From: Streptomyces zingiberis
Lineage (GTDB): Bacteria > Actinomycetota > Actinomycetes > Streptomycetales > Streptomycetaceae
NCBI RefSeq assembly: GCF_012034935.1
Contig: NZ_JAATEN010000020.1
Span: forward strand, 1 to 64,000
Direction: 5' to 3'
Length of the DNA: 64,000 nucleotides
This document shows positions 1 to 7,919 of the stretch, one piece after another. How positions within the stretch are numbered: the stretch's first letter is position 1; each line of letters starts with the position of its first letter. Position numbers and translations under genes: made by a program. The notes under the pieces were generated by a model. It was not told where the DNA came from. It made no database searches and saw only the letters and a program-made list of their open reading frames with translations.

Positions 1-330
1 CGCTGACGGTCCCGCTCCTCACCGGGCACTTCACCCGCACGGCGAAGGTCCCCGCACCCTCCGAGGGGTGCGGGGACCTTCGCCGTGCGGGTGCGGGTAT
101 CCAGCGGACGGCCCACACCGTCGTGGTGTCCGCCCGCCGCCGCGAGCACGGAGAAGCGGCGGGCCGGGACCGGAGGTCGCCCTCCTGATCCCGGCCCGCC
201 GCGACGTGCCCGGTGGCACCGCGTCGCCCCCGGCCCACAGGGACCGGCGGGGCGGAGACCACCGCCGTATCTCACCCGCGCCGCGGGCCACCGGCCTCCC
301 GGCGCGCGGCCAGGGCCGCTTCCGCCCCCG
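1..330. other. Gene-less left edge of the window
   Basis: This stretch precedes the accE stop codon and holds no convincing gene. A CGC TGA at bases 1-6 could be the last codon and stop of a plus-strand gene that lies outside the window, since a strong terminator follows 25 bases later. That is only a guess. The remainder (94-330) is G/C-rich non-coding sequence in which I see nothing else. Confidence 0.5.
32..93. terminator. Long perfect hairpin, probable bidirectional terminator
   Basis: Two 28-base arms (32-59 and 66-93) are perfectly complementary around a six-base loop TCCGAG. There is no U-tract, as is usual for Streptomyces terminators. It lies beyond the accE stop on the minus strand and right after a possible gene end at the window edge on the plus strand, so it could stop transcription from both sides. 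Confidence 0.75.
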
Positions 331-570
331 TCACCCCTGCCAGCTGTGCGGGGCCCGGAAGGCCGGGACGCGCTCGGGGCGGTGCCAGCGGGGAGCGGTG
401 CGGTGCGGGCGGGAGCCGCCCGGGCGGCGCTCGTGCCGCTCCGGCGCGGTGGCGCGGGCCAGCAGCACCGCCGTGAGGGCGGCCAGTTCCTCCGGGCCCG
501 CGTGGCCCTTCTCCACCCGCAGGAAGTCAGCCTCGGCGGTGCGGGGGAGGGTGGCGGTGGCGGCGTTCAT
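331..570 (-). CDS. accE: Acyl-CoA carboxylase epsilon subunit
   Basis: A 79-residue protein beginning MNAATATLPRTAEADFLRVE. The segment LRVEKGHAGPEELAALTAVL (about residues 17-36) is the recognisable core of the small epsilon subunits that bind the beta subunit of actinobacterial acetyl/propionyl-CoA carboxylases and raise their activity. The rest is a basic, proline- and arginine-rich tail. The ATG at 570 is chosen because homologues begin just ahead of this core; a longer upstream reading frame only shadows accB. It sits 77 bases downstream of accB on the same strand, which fits co-transcription. The assignment rests on family resemblance and on adjacency to accB. Confidence 0.85.
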   Translation of the reverse strand: MNAATATLPRTAEADFLRVEKGHAGPEELAALTAVLLARATAPERHERRPGGSRPHRTAPRWHRPERVPAFRAPHSWQG

Positions 571-647
571 CGTGGGCTCCGTTTCACTGCGGGACACCGG
601 GATCCGGTGCGGTACGCCGGGGACCGGCAGGGCCGGTGCGGGGCGGT

Positions 648-2231
648 TCACTGGGGCGGGTTGCCGTGCTTGCGGGCGGGCAGGTCGGCGTGCTTGGTGC
701 GCAGCATCGCCAGGGACCTGATCAGCACCTCGCGGGTCTCGGCCGGCTCGATGACGTCGTCGACCAGACCGCGTTCGGCGGCGTAGTACGGGTGCATCAG
801 CTCGGCCTTGTACTCCTTGACCATCGCCGCGCGCATCGCCTCGGGGTCCTCGGCCTCGGCGATCTGCCGCCGGAAGACGACGTTCGCCGCGCCCTCCGCC
901 CCCATGACCGCGATCTCGTTGGTCGGCCAGGCATAGGTGAGGTCGGCCCCGATGGACTGGCTGTCCATGACGATGTAGGCACCGCCGTACGCCTTCCGCA
1001 GGATGACCGAGATCCGCGGGACGGTGGCGTTGCAGTAGGCGTAGAGCAGCTTGGCGCCGTGCCGGATGATGCCGCCGTGCTCCTGGGAGACACCGGGCAG
1101 GAAGCCCGGCACGTCCAGCAGCGTGACCAGCGGGATGTTGAAGGCGTCGCACATCTGGACGAAGCGTGCGGCCTTCTCGCTGGCCTCGATGTCCAGCACG
1201 CCGGCGAGACGCTGGGGCTGGTTGGCGACGATGCCCACGACCTGCCCGTCGAGCCGGGCGAGCGCCACGATGACGTTGGTGGCCCAGCGCTCGTGGACCT
1301 CCAGCAGCTCGCCGTCGTCGACGATCTCCTCGATGACCCGCCGCATGTCGTAGGGGCGGTTGCCGTCGGCCGGGACCAGGTCGAGCAGTTCCTCGCCCCG
1401 CCGCTCGGCCGGGTCGTCGCTCTCGGCCGCGGGCGGGTTCTCCCGGTTGTTCTGCGGCAGCAGGGAGAGCAGGTAGCGGACCTCGGCGAGGCAGGTCTCC
1501 TCGTCGTCGTAGGCGAAGTGGCAGACGCCCGAGGTCTCGGCGTGGACATCGGCGCCGCCCAGGCCGTTCTGGCTGATCTCCTCGCCGGTCACCGCGCGGA
1601 CCACGTCCGGGCCGGTGATGAACATCTGCGAGGTCTCCCGGACCATGAAGACGAAGTCCGTGAGCGCCGGGGAGTAGGCCGCGCCGCCGGCACAGGGGCC
1701 GAGCATCACGGAGATCTGCGGGATCACACCGGAGGCCCGGGTGTTGCGCTGGAAGATGCCGCCGTATCCGGCCAGCGCCGAGACGCCCTCCTGGATACGG
1801 GCGCCGGCGCCGTCGTTGAGGGAGACCAGCGGGGCCCCCGCCGCGATGGCCTTGTCCATGATCTTGTGGATCTTGGCGGCGTGGGCCTCGCCCAGCGCGC
1901 CGCCGAAGATGCGGAAGTCGTGGGCGTAGACGAAGACGGTCCGGCCCTCGACGGTGCCCCAGCCGGTGATCACGCCGTCGGTGTAGGGCCGCTTGGCCTC
2001 CAGGCCGAAGCCGGTGGCGCGGTGCCGGCGGAGGGGCTCCACCTCGTGGAAGGACCCCTCGTCCAGCAGCAGGTCGATGCGCTCCCGGGCGGTCAGCTTG
2101 CCCTTGGCCTTCTGCGCCTCGGTCGCCCGGTCACTCGGCCCGCGCCGGACCTGCTCGCGGATGGCGCGCAGTTCCGCCACCCGCCCACGGGCATCGCTCG
2201 GGCCGGGCGGCGTCTCGTCCAGAAGGGTCAT
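648..2231 (-). CDS. accB: Acyl-CoA (acetyl/propionyl-CoA) carboxylase beta subunit
   Basis: A 527-residue carboxyltransferase that moves the carboxyl group from carboxybiotin to acetyl- or propionyl-CoA, giving malonyl- or methylmalonyl-CoA for fatty acid and polyketide synthesis. It has the two crotonase-like halves of the family: an N-terminal half with LTARERIDLLLDEGSFHE, SLNDGAGARIQEGV and GPCAGGAAYSPALTDF, and a C-terminal half with DVPGFLPGVSQEHGGIIRHG and RKAYGGAYIVMDS. The glycine-rich oxyanion-hole segments are intact and the length is normal. The biotinylated alpha subunit is not in this window. The ATG at 2231 lacks a Shine-Dalgarno but has a TAGGGT -10-like element six bases upstream, so the mRNA may be leaderless. 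The name follows the S. coelicolor accB/accE pair. Confidence 0.95.
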   Translation of the reverse strand: MTLLDETPPGPSDARGRVAELRAIREQVRRGPSDRATEAQKAKGKLTARERIDLLLDEGSFHEVEPLRRHRATGFGLEAKRPYTDGVITGWGTVEGRTVFVYAHDFRIFGGALGEAHAAKIHKIMDKAIAAGAPLVSLNDGAGARIQEGVSALAGYGGIFQRNTRASGVIPQISVMLGPCAGGAAYSPALTDFVFMVRETSQMFITGPDVVRAVTGEEISQNGLGGADVHAETSGVCHFAYDDEETCLAEVRYLLSLLPQNNRENPPAAESDDPAERRGEELLDLVPADGNRPYDMRRVIEEIVDDGELLEVHERWATNVIVALARLDGQVVGIVANQPQRLAGVLDIEASEKAARFVQMCDAFNIPLVTLLDVPGFLPGVSQEHGGIIRHGAKLLYAYCNATVPRISVILRKAYGGAYIVMDSQSIGADLTYAWPTNEIAVMGAEGAANVVFRRQIAEAEDPEAMRAAMVKEYKAELMHPYYAAERGLVDDVIEPAETREVLIRSLAMLRTKHADLPARKHGNPPQ

Positions 2232-2237
2232 GTATCG

Positions 2238-2243
2238 ACCCTA
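2238..2243 (-). promoter_or_regulatory. Candidate -10 element for a leaderless accB transcript
   Basis: On the minus strand TAGGGT ends six bases before the accB ATG, and no purine-rich ribosome binding site is present. No good -35 hexamer is seen at 16-18 bases, so support is limited to the -10 match and its spacing. Confidence 0.4.
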
Positions 2244-2425
2244 CGAAACGCCGCACGGGAAACCGGCCGTCGATTCCGTACAGTCTCCGTACCGGATTCC
2301 TGGCCGTCTCGCACAGAACGGCCTCCAGGGAGCCGGGCTCCGACTACGGACACTCCGCACCGTTGTGCGGTTCCCATAAAAACGCACGGGCGCCGGACGG
2401 ACCCGAACCGCACCGGAGACCGTAC

Positions 2426-2484
2426 TTGAACTTTGAATCATCTGCCTCTAGAGTCGACCGCAGTTCCTAGTTGAATCCTGAACA
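2426..2484 (+). promoter_or_regulatory. yceI promoter with repeated TTGAAnnnTGAA elements
   Basis: TTGAAC (2426-2431) and TAGAGT (2449-2454) are separated by exactly 17 bases and make a good sigma-70-type promoter for the plus-strand YceI gene. The motif TTGAAnnnTGAA occurs twice: at 2426-2437, covering the -35, and at 2471-2482, just downstream of the expected start site. That placement suits a repressor. MarR-family control would be a reasonable guess, but no regulator gene is adjacent. Confidence 0.6.
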
Positions 2485-2502
2485 ATCTTTCGGAGGCACG
2501 TC

Positions 2503-3105
2503 ATGGCCCTGTTCCAGCGCAAGAGCGCCGACGCCCCCGCCGGTACCGGCACCGACCTCTCCGCTCTGACCGGCGACTACACCATCGACCCCGCCCACAG
2601 CGAGATCGGTTTCACCGTGCGCCACGCGATGGTGACCAACGTGCGCGGCTCGTTCGGCGACCACGAGGGCCGGCTCCACCTGGACGGTTCCGACCCGTCC
2701 CGCTCCACCGCCGCCATCGACGTGCGGATGGCGAGCGTGGACACCGGCAACGCGGACCGGGACGGCCACCTGCGGGGCGCCGACTTCTTCGACACCGACG
2801 CCTTCCCGCTGATGACCTTCCGCTCCACCGCGGTGGAGCCCGTGGGTGACGACGTCTACCGCGTCACCGGGGACCTCACCATCAAGGACGTCACCCGTCC
2901 GCTCACCGTCGACCTGGAGTTCAACGGCGCGGTCACCGACGCCTTCGGCAGCGAGCGCGTCGGCTTCGAGGGCAGCACCCAGATCCTCCGCACCGAGTGG
3001 GGCCTGACCTGGAACGCCGCCATGGAGACCGGTGGTGTGCTGGTCAGCGACAAGGTCAAGCTGACCTTCGACATCTCCGCGGTCAAGTCCGCGCCGGCCG
3101 CCTGA
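2503..3105 (+). CDS. YceI family protein
   Basis: A 200-residue protein of the YceI family, lipocalin-like beta-barrels that bind isoprenoid or other hydrophobic ligands. The family core runs from about residue 25: GDYTIDPAHSEIGFTVRHAM, then VRGSFGDHEG, GHLRGADFFDTDAFPLMTF and VTGDLTIKDVTRPLTVDLEF. The protein starts MALFQRKSADAP and has no signal peptide, so this version is probably cytoplasmic, unlike periplasmic E. coli YceI. GGAGG lies six bases before the ATG. It is transcribed from a clear promoter, divergently from accB and convergently towards cimA. The physiological ligand is unknown. Confidence 0.92.
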   Translation: MALFQRKSADAPAGTGTDLSALTGDYTIDPAHSEIGFTVRHAMVTNVRGSFGDHEGRLHLDGSDPSRSTAAIDVRMASVDTGNADRDGHLRGADFFDTDAFPLMTFRSTAVEPVGDDVYRVTGDLTIKDVTRPLTVDLEFNGAVTDAFGSERVGFEGSTQILRTEWGLTWNAAMETGGVLVSDKVKLTFDISAVKSAPAA

Positions 3106-3121
3106 GCCCACCGCTTCCGCC

Positions 3122-3171
3122 GCCCACGCCGCGCGCCCCGCACGCCGCGGACCCGGCGCGCGGGCGTGGGC
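3122..3171. terminator. Hairpin between convergent yceI and cimA
   Basis: A 16-base-pair stem (3122-3137 with 3155-3171, one bulged G) follows the yceI stop by 16 bases and lies beyond the cimA stop on the other strand. It probably terminates both converging units. Confidence 0.7.
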
Positions 3172-3208
3172 AGCGGTGACAGCGGTGGCAGCGATGCCGG
3201 CGGGGGGC

Positions 3209-3241
3209 GGCAGCCGCGCGGTTCCCCTCCCCGCGGCTGCC
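3209..3241 (-). terminator. Second hairpin downstream of cimA
   Basis: A ten-base-pair stem, GGCAGCCGCG (3209-3218) with CGCGGCTGCC (3232-3241), lies about 30 bases beyond the cimA stop codon. It is a likely first terminator for cimA transcripts. Confidence 0.55.
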
Positions 3242-3272
3242 CGCGGCTCGCCGGCAGCCGCGCCCGGGGGCC

Positions 3273-4946
3273 CTACATCTCCTCGGTCGGCTCCACCCCG
3301 GCCCGCAGCAGACCGTAGGTGTAGGCGTCCTCCAGCGCCTGCCAGGAGGCGGCGATGACGTTCTCCGCCACGCCCACGGTGGACCACTCCCCCTCGCCGT
3401 CCTCGGTGAGCACCAGCACCCGGGTGGTGGACCCGGTGCCGTGCCGGCCCTCCAGGATGCGGACCTTGTAGTCCGCCAGTTCCATCCCGGCGAGCTGGGG
3501 GTAGATCCGCTCCAGCCCCACGCGCAGTGCCCGGTCGAGGGCGTTGACCGGGCCGTTCCCCTCGGCGGTCGCCACGATCCGCTCCCCTTTGGCCCAGAGC
3601 TTCACGGTGGCCTCGTTGGCGTGGGTGCCGTCGGGGCGGTCCTCGACGATGGCCCGCCAGGACTCGGTCCGGAAGTGACGGCGGGTCCGTCCGTCCACCT
3701 CGGCGCGGAGCAGCAGCTCGAAGGACGCGTCCGCGGCCTCGTAGGTGTAGCCGGCGAGCTCGCGCTCCTTCACCCGCGCCACGACCTTCCCGACCAGGTC
3801 ACGGTCGCCCCCCAGGTCGATGCCGAGCTCCCGTCCCTTGAGCTCGATGGAGGCGCGGCCCGCCATGTCGGAGACGAGCATCCGCATGGTGTTGCCGACC
3901 TGCTCGGGGTCGATGTGCTGGTAGAGGTCCGGATCGACCTTGATGGCGGAGGCGTGGAGACCGGCTTTGTGGGCGAAGGCGGACACGCCCACGTAGGGCT
4001 GATGGGTGGAGGGCGTGAGGTTGACGACCTCGGCGATGGCGTGCGAGATCCGGGTCATCTCGGCGAGCGCGCCCCCGGGCAGCACCCGGCGCCCGTACTT
4101 CAGTTCCAGCGCGGCGACCACCGGGAAGAGATTGGCGTTGCCGACCCGCTCGCCGTACCCGTTGGCGGTGCACTGCACATGCGTGGCGCCGGCGTCCACG
4201 GCGGCCAGGGTGTTCGCCACGGCGCACCCGGTGTCGTCCTGGGCGTGGATACCGAGCCGGGCGCCGGTCGCGGCCAGCACCCCGGCCGTGACCTCCTGGA
4301 TCCGCGCCGGCAGCATCCCGCCGTTGGTGTCGCAGAGGACGACCACGTCGGCCCCGGCCTCGTGCGCCGCGCGCACCACCTGCTCGGCGTAGCCGGCGTT
4401 CGCGCGGTGGCCGTCGAAGAAGTGCTCGCAGTCGACGAAGACCCGGCGGCCCTGGTCGCGCAGGTACGCCACGGTGTCGCGGATCATCGCCAGGTTCTCG
4501 TCCAGGGTGGTGCGCAGCGCCAGTTCCACATGGCGGTCATGGGACTTGGCGACCAGCGTGATCACCGGGGCCCCGGACTCCAGCAACGCCCCCACCTGCG
4601 GGTCGTCCGCGGCGCGGATGCCCGCCCGGCGGGTGGCGCCGAAGGCGACGAGCTGGGCGTGACGGAAGTCGATCTCGGTCCGGGCGCGCTGGAAGAACTC
4701 GGTGTCGCGGGGGTTGGCGCCCGGCCAGCCGCCCTCGATGAAGCCCACGCCGAAGTCGTCGAGATGGCGCGCGATGGTCAGCTTGTCCGCCACGGAGAGG
4801 TTGATGCCCTCGCGCTGTGCCCCGTCGCGCAGCGTGGTGTCGAACACGTGGAAGCCGTCCCGGCCGGCCTGGCCGTGCTCGTCCTGGTCGTCGTGGTCGT
4901 CGTGGTCACTGTCGCCCCCCGGAACGGGGCCGCTTGCGTCCGTCAT
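3273..4946 (-). CDS. cimA: Citramalate synthase
   Basis: A 557-residue member of the alpha-isopropylmalate/homocitrate synthase superfamily, of the citramalate synthase type (acetyl-CoA + pyruvate to (R)-citramalate), which supplies 2-oxobutyrate for isoleucine without threonine. The HMGL-like barrel starts at about residue 32 (FDTTLRDGAQREGINLSV) and contains GYGERVGNANL and the C-terminal LeuA-type regulatory domain (GNGPVNALDRALRVGLERIY). The usual metal-binding HxH of this superfamily reads H-A-Q here (GIHAQDDTG). I believe this is the normal form in actinobacterial CimA. The ATG at 4946 follows an AGGAG and a short acidic Asp/His-rich N-terminus (DSDHDDHDDQDEHG). A terminator-containing leader precedes the gene. 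Confidence 0.9.
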   Translation of the reverse strand: MTDASGPVPGGDSDHDDHDDQDEHGQAGRDGFHVFDTTLRDGAQREGINLSVADKLTIARHLDDFGVGFIEGGWPGANPRDTEFFQRARTEIDFRHAQLVAFGATRRAGIRAADDPQVGALLESGAPVITLVAKSHDRHVELALRTTLDENLAMIRDTVAYLRDQGRRVFVDCEHFFDGHRANAGYAEQVVRAAHEAGADVVVLCDTNGGMLPARIQEVTAGVLAATGARLGIHAQDDTGCAVANTLAAVDAGATHVQCTANGYGERVGNANLFPVVAALELKYGRRVLPGGALAEMTRISHAIAEVVNLTPSTHQPYVGVSAFAHKAGLHASAIKVDPDLYQHIDPEQVGNTMRMLVSDMAGRASIELKGRELGIDLGGDRDLVGKVVARVKERELAGYTYEAADASFELLLRAEVDGRTRRHFRTESWRAIVEDRPDGTHANEATVKLWAKGERIVATAEGNGPVNALDRALRVGLERIYPQLAGMELADYKVRILEGRHGTGSTTRVLVLTEDGEGEWSTVGVAENVIAASWQALEDAYTYGLLRAGVEPTEEM

Positions 4947-5082
4947 GACTCTTCCGAACTCCTGTCGGGTTCTCGGTCTGCCTGAGATCCCCCGTGCTCG
5001 AGGGGCACGGGGGAACCGGTTCCACCGTCCTCCACGGGAATCCCCGGCGCTCCGCGTCTCCGGCGAGGGGTGGGGCCGGAAA

Positions 5083-5112
5083 ACGAAAAAACCTCTCGCG
5101 GGTGCGAGAGGT
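5083..5112 (-). terminator. Attenuator terminator in the cimA leader
   Basis: The nine-base-pair stem ACCTCTCGC/GCGAGAGGT (5091-5112, four-base loop) is followed on the minus strand by TTTTTTCGTTT, an unusually complete U-tract for this genome. It lies between a candidate leader peptide and cimA, so transcription must pass through it. The only other U-tract terminator seen in the window is in the ilvB leader. Confidence 0.8.
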
Positions 5113-5170
5113 CTGCGCGCGGGTCCTGGGACACGGTGTCCGCTGCCGCGGGCCTGCTGCGGTTCAGCGG

Positions 5171-5221
5171 TCACTGCGGACCGGCGCGCCTGCTGCCAAT
5201 AATCGTGGCGAACGAGAGCAC
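5171..5221 (-). CDS. Candidate cimA leader peptide
   Basis: A 16-codon frame from a GTG at 5221: VLSFATIIGSRRAGPQ, then TGA. It contains two consecutive ATT isoleucine codons, very rare in this GC-rich genome, plus one Leu codon. It ends 58 bases before a U-tract terminator, matching the ilvB leader in layout. The expected reading is that low charged tRNA-Ile stalls the ribosome on the ATT pair and prevents terminator formation, giving more CimA. No clear Shine-Dalgarno is present. GAGACT six bases upstream is a possible -10 of a leaderless mRNA, but I see no convincing -35. This is a candidate only. Confidence 0.5.
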   Translation of the reverse strand: MLSFATIIGSRRAGPQ

Positions 5222-5300
5222 GGACGCAGTCTCGCACACCCGCCACGGGACGGAGGCCGGTGTCTCAAGATGCGGGCAGTTGTCCGGACAGATCCACCCC

Positions 5301-5358
5301 GGAGCCGTCCGGCCGCCTCCACCCCCACGGCCGGGGGCACAGACGGCCGGACGGCTCC
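5301..5358 (-). terminator. ilvE terminator
   Basis: Arms 5301-5315 and 5344-5358 form a perfect 15-base-pair stem around a 28-base loop that can itself pair (CCCC with GGGG). It begins about 60 bases beyond the ilvE stop, upstream of the cimA leader peptide, and so separates the two units. Confidence 0.7.
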
Positions 5359-5418
5359 GGGAACTCCGGGAGCCCCACGAGCCCCGAGGGGCCTGAGAAC
5401 GTGGGGAACCCCGGCCGT

Positions 5419-6519
5419 TCAGCACACCTGGTGCATCCAGCCGTGGACGTCGGGCGCGGCACCGGTCTGGATGTCGAGCAGCGCCTTCCGCAGTTCCAGG
5501 GTCACCGGGCCGGGCTCGCCGTCACCCACCGTCCAGTTGCCCCGCGTGGACTTCACAGCGCCGACGGGGGTGATGACGGCGGCGGTGCCGCAGGCGAAGA
5601 CCTCGGTGAGGGAGCCGTCGGCGTTGCCCTCGCGCCAGTCGTCGACGGAGATCCGGCCCTCGGAGACCTCGTAGCCGAGGTCCCCGGCGATCCGGAGCAG
5701 CGAGGCGCGGGTGATGCCGGGGAGCAGGGTCCCGGTGAGTTCGGGGGTCACGATGCGCCGCCGGCCGCCCTCCTCGGCGTGGACGAAGTAGAGGTTCATC
5801 CCGCCCATCTCCTCGATCCAGCGGCGCTCGACGGCGTCCAGGTAGACCACCTGCGGGCAGCCGTGCTCGGCGGCCTGGGCCTGCGCGAGCAGGGACGCGG
5901 CGTAGTTGCCGCCCGCCTTGGCCGCACCGGTGCCCCCGGGGGAGGCGCGGACGTACTCCTCCGTCAGCCAGACGGAGACGGGCTTCACCCCGCCCGGGAA
6001 GTACGCCCCGGCGGGCGAGGCGATGACGATGAAGAGGTACTCGTTGGCGGGGCGGACCCCGAGGCCGACCTCGGCGGCGAACATGAACGGCCGCAGGTAG
6101 AGGGACTGCTCGCCGGTGCCCGGCACCCAGGCCCGGTCCTGGCTGATCAGCGCGTCCACGGCGGCGAGGAACAGGTCGGTGGGCAGTTCGGGCATGGCCA
6201 GGCGGCGCGCGGAGTCGTTGAACCGCCCGGCGTTCTGCTCGGGGCGGAAGGTGGCGACGGAACCGTCGGGGCGCCGGTACGCCTTCAGCCCTTCGAAGAT
6301 CGTCTGCGCGTAGTGCAGCGTCATGTTGGCCGGGTCGATCGAGAGCGGCGCGTAGGGGACGAGTTCGGCGTCGTGCCAGCCGCGCCCCTCGGTCCACCTG
6401 ATGGTCACCATGTTGTCGGTGAAGTGGCGGCCGAAGCCGGGGTCGGCCAGGATCGCTTCCCGTTCCCCGGCCGGCAGCGGGTGCGAGGAGGGCTTGAGTT
6501 CGATCGTGGGCGTCGTCAT
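5419..6519 (-). CDS. ilvE: Branched-chain amino acid aminotransferase
   Basis: A 366-residue class IV PLP aminotransferase that catalyses the last step of Ile, Val and Leu synthesis, using glutamate as amino donor. The PLP lysine is in GAAKAGGNYAASL (about residue 200). Other family marks are IFEGLKAYRRPDGSVATFRP, SLYLRPFMFA, EEMGGMNLYFV and EVFACGTAAVITPVG. Length and ends match the BCAT2-type enzymes of actinobacteria. The start ATG follows GGTGAAGGACAGCAGAC, which contains AAGGA. It lies in a minus-strand run with leuB and cimA, but each gene has its own terminator, so they are probably separate units. Confidence 0.96.
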   Translation of the reverse strand: MTTPTIELKPSSHPLPAGEREAILADPGFGRHFTDNMVTIRWTEGRGWHDAELVPYAPLSIDPANMTLHYAQTIFEGLKAYRRPDGSVATFRPEQNAGRFNDSARRLAMPELPTDLFLAAVDALISQDRAWVPGTGEQSLYLRPFMFAAEVGLGVRPANEYLFIVIASPAGAYFPGGVKPVSVWLTEEYVRASPGGTGAAKAGGNYAASLLAQAQAAEHGCPQVVYLDAVERRWIEEMGGMNLYFVHAEEGGRRRIVTPELTGTLLPGITRASLLRIAGDLGYEVSEGRISVDDWREGNADGSLTEVFACGTAAVITPVGAVKSTRGNWTVGDGEPGPVTLELRKALLDIQTGAAPDVHGWMHQVC

Positions 6520-6598
6520 GTCTGCTGTCCTTCACCGTGAGTCATGGCGGACCGCGCGCAGCGCCACCGGCAGTTGCTAGGACGTCCGAGTTTCTCTC

Positions 6599-6625
6599 GT
6601 GGAGCGGCCGCTCCACCCGATTATC
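6599..6625 (-). promoter_or_regulatory. ilvE -10 element and adjacent 18-bp palindrome
   Basis: GATAAT (minus strand, 6620-6625) is close to the -10 consensus. A perfect 18-base palindrome, GTGGAGCGGCCGCTCCAC (6599-6616), begins four bases downstream and would cover the transcription start. It could be a repressor operator or a hairpin at the very 5' end of the mRNA. The -35 (TTCCTC) is weak. Confidence 0.5.
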
Positions 6626-6800
6626 GCGAATGGCACGGGCCTGAGGAAACCGGTCGTCCCGGACCGGCGGACGGCGCGGGCCGAGGTCGATGATCGCACC
6701 CGGTGGCGCTGTGGTCGGCGGGGGCCGGGCGCGGGGGTCACCGGCCGCCCTCCGGTGGCCGCCGGGGGTCACCCGGCGGCCCGGTGCGCGGACCGCTCCG

Positions 6801-6837
6801 CCCGCGGCCCCGCCCTCGACAGGGGCGGGGCCGCGGG
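6801..6837 (-). terminator. leuB terminator
   Basis: A perfect 15-base-pair stem (6801-6815 with 6823-6837, seven-base loop) begins 38 bases after the leuB stop codon. There is no U-tract. Confidence 0.8.
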
Positions 6838-6875
6838 GGCAGTGCGTCAGGGGATACGAGTCCCGGGCGGCGGCG

Positions 6876-7919
6876 TCAGCCGGATACCCGGCCGGCGAGC
6901 GCGTCGCCGATCTCCTCGGTGGTGCGGGGGCCGGCGGAGCCGCGGGCCGCGAGGTCCTCGGTGACCGCGCGCTCGACGCGGGCCGCCTCCTCGCCGTAGC
7001 CGAGGTGGTGCAGGAGCAGGGCGACGGAGAGGACGGTGGCGGTCGGGTCGGCCTTGCCCTGGCCGGCGATGTCCGGCGCGGAGCCGTGGACCGGCTCGAA
7101 CATCGACGGGTAGGCGCCGGCCGGGTTGATGTTGCCGGAGGCCGCGAGGCCGATGCCACCGGTGACGGCGGCGGCCAGGTCGGTGAGGATGTCGCCGAAG
7201 AGGTTGTCGGTGACGATGACGTCGAACCGCTCGGGCTGGGTGACGAAGAAGATCGTCGCCGCGTCCACGTGCAGGTAGTCGGTGGTGACCTGCGGGTACT
7301 CGGCGCCGACCGCTTCGAAGATCCGCTTCCACAGCCGGCCGGCGTGGACGAGCACGTTGTCCTTGTGGACCAGGGTCAGCTTCCGGCGCGGCCGGGCCGC
7401 GGCCCGCTCGTAGGCGTCCCGCACCACGCGCTCGACGCCGAGGGCGGTGTTGAGGCTGACCTCGGTCGCGATCTCGTCGGCGGTGCCGGTGCGCAGCGTC
7501 CCGCCGTTGCCCGCGTAGGGCCCCTCGGTGCCCTCGCGCACCACCAGGAAATCGATGTCGGGACGGCCCGCGAGCGGCCCGTCCGTCCCCGGCTGGAGCC
7601 GGGCCGGACGGAGGTTGACGTAGTGCTCGAAGGCGAACCGCAGCCGGAGCAGCAGCCCGCGCTCCAGCACCCCGGAGGGCACGGACGGGTCGCCGACGGC
7701 GCCGAGCAGGATCGCGTCGTGCCGCCGGAGCGCCTCCAGCTCGGCGTCCGGCAGGGTCTCGCCGGTGGCGTGCCAGCGCTTGGCCCCCAGGTCGTAGGTG
7801 CTGGTCTCCAGCTTCACATCCTGCGGGAGTGCGGCGGCCAGGACCTTGAGGCCCTCCGCCACCACCTCTCCGCCGATGCCGTCACCGGGGATCACTGCGA
7901 GATCGATGCTGCGCGACAT
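6876..7919 (-). CDS. leuB: 3-isopropylmalate dehydrogenase
   Basis: A 347-residue NAD-dependent decarboxylating dehydrogenase (3-isopropylmalate to 2-oxoisocaproate) of leucine biosynthesis. Family marks: IPGDGIGGEV at the N-terminus, GAVGDPSVPSGVLERGLLLR, the catalytic Lys/Asp region (LTLVHKDNVL and VTDNLFGDILTDLAAAVTGG) and the NAD-binding EPVHGSAPDIAGQGKADPTA. The ATG at 7919 (MSRSIDLAVIPGDG) gives the normal actinobacterial length. Upstream in-frame sequence is proline-rich and non-conserved. leuA, leuC and leuD are not in this window. Confidence 0.96.
   Translation of the reverse strand: MSRSIDLAVIPGDGIGGEVVAEGLKVLAAALPQDVKLETSTYDLGAKRWHATGETLPDAELEALRRHDAILLGAVGDPSVPSGVLERGLLLRLRFAFEHYVNLRPARLQPGTDGPLAGRPDIDFLVVREGTEGPYAGNGGTLRTGTADEIATEVSLNTALGVERVVRDAYERAAARPRRKLTLVHKDNVLVHAGRLWKRIFEAVGAEYPQVTTDYLHVDAATIFFVTQPERFDVIVTDNLFGDILTDLAAAVTGGIGLAASGNINPAGAYPSMFEPVHGSAPDIAGQGKADPTATVLSVALLLHHLGYGEEAARVERAVTEDLAARGSAGPRTTEEIGDALAGRVSG

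Larger units (their letters stand above)
4947..5418 (-). other. cimA leader region and ilvE-cimA intergenic DNA
   Basis: This stretch without a full-size gene holds, from right to left on the minus strand, the ilvE terminator, a candidate leader peptide, an intrinsic-type terminator hairpin and about 135 bases of leader up to the cimA ribosome binding site. I read it as an attenuated 5' leader for cimA. Confidence 0.65.
6520..6875 (-). other. leuB-ilvE intergenic region
   Basis: This holds the ilvE promoter and palindrome at 6599-6625 and the leuB terminator at 6801-6837. I see no gene in the remaining sequence. Confidence 0.6.

Noticed and set aside
5260..5540. Plus-strand frame beginning MSQDAGSCPDRSTP
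   Set aside because: It crosses the ilvE terminator and runs antisense to ilvE with no ribosome binding site.
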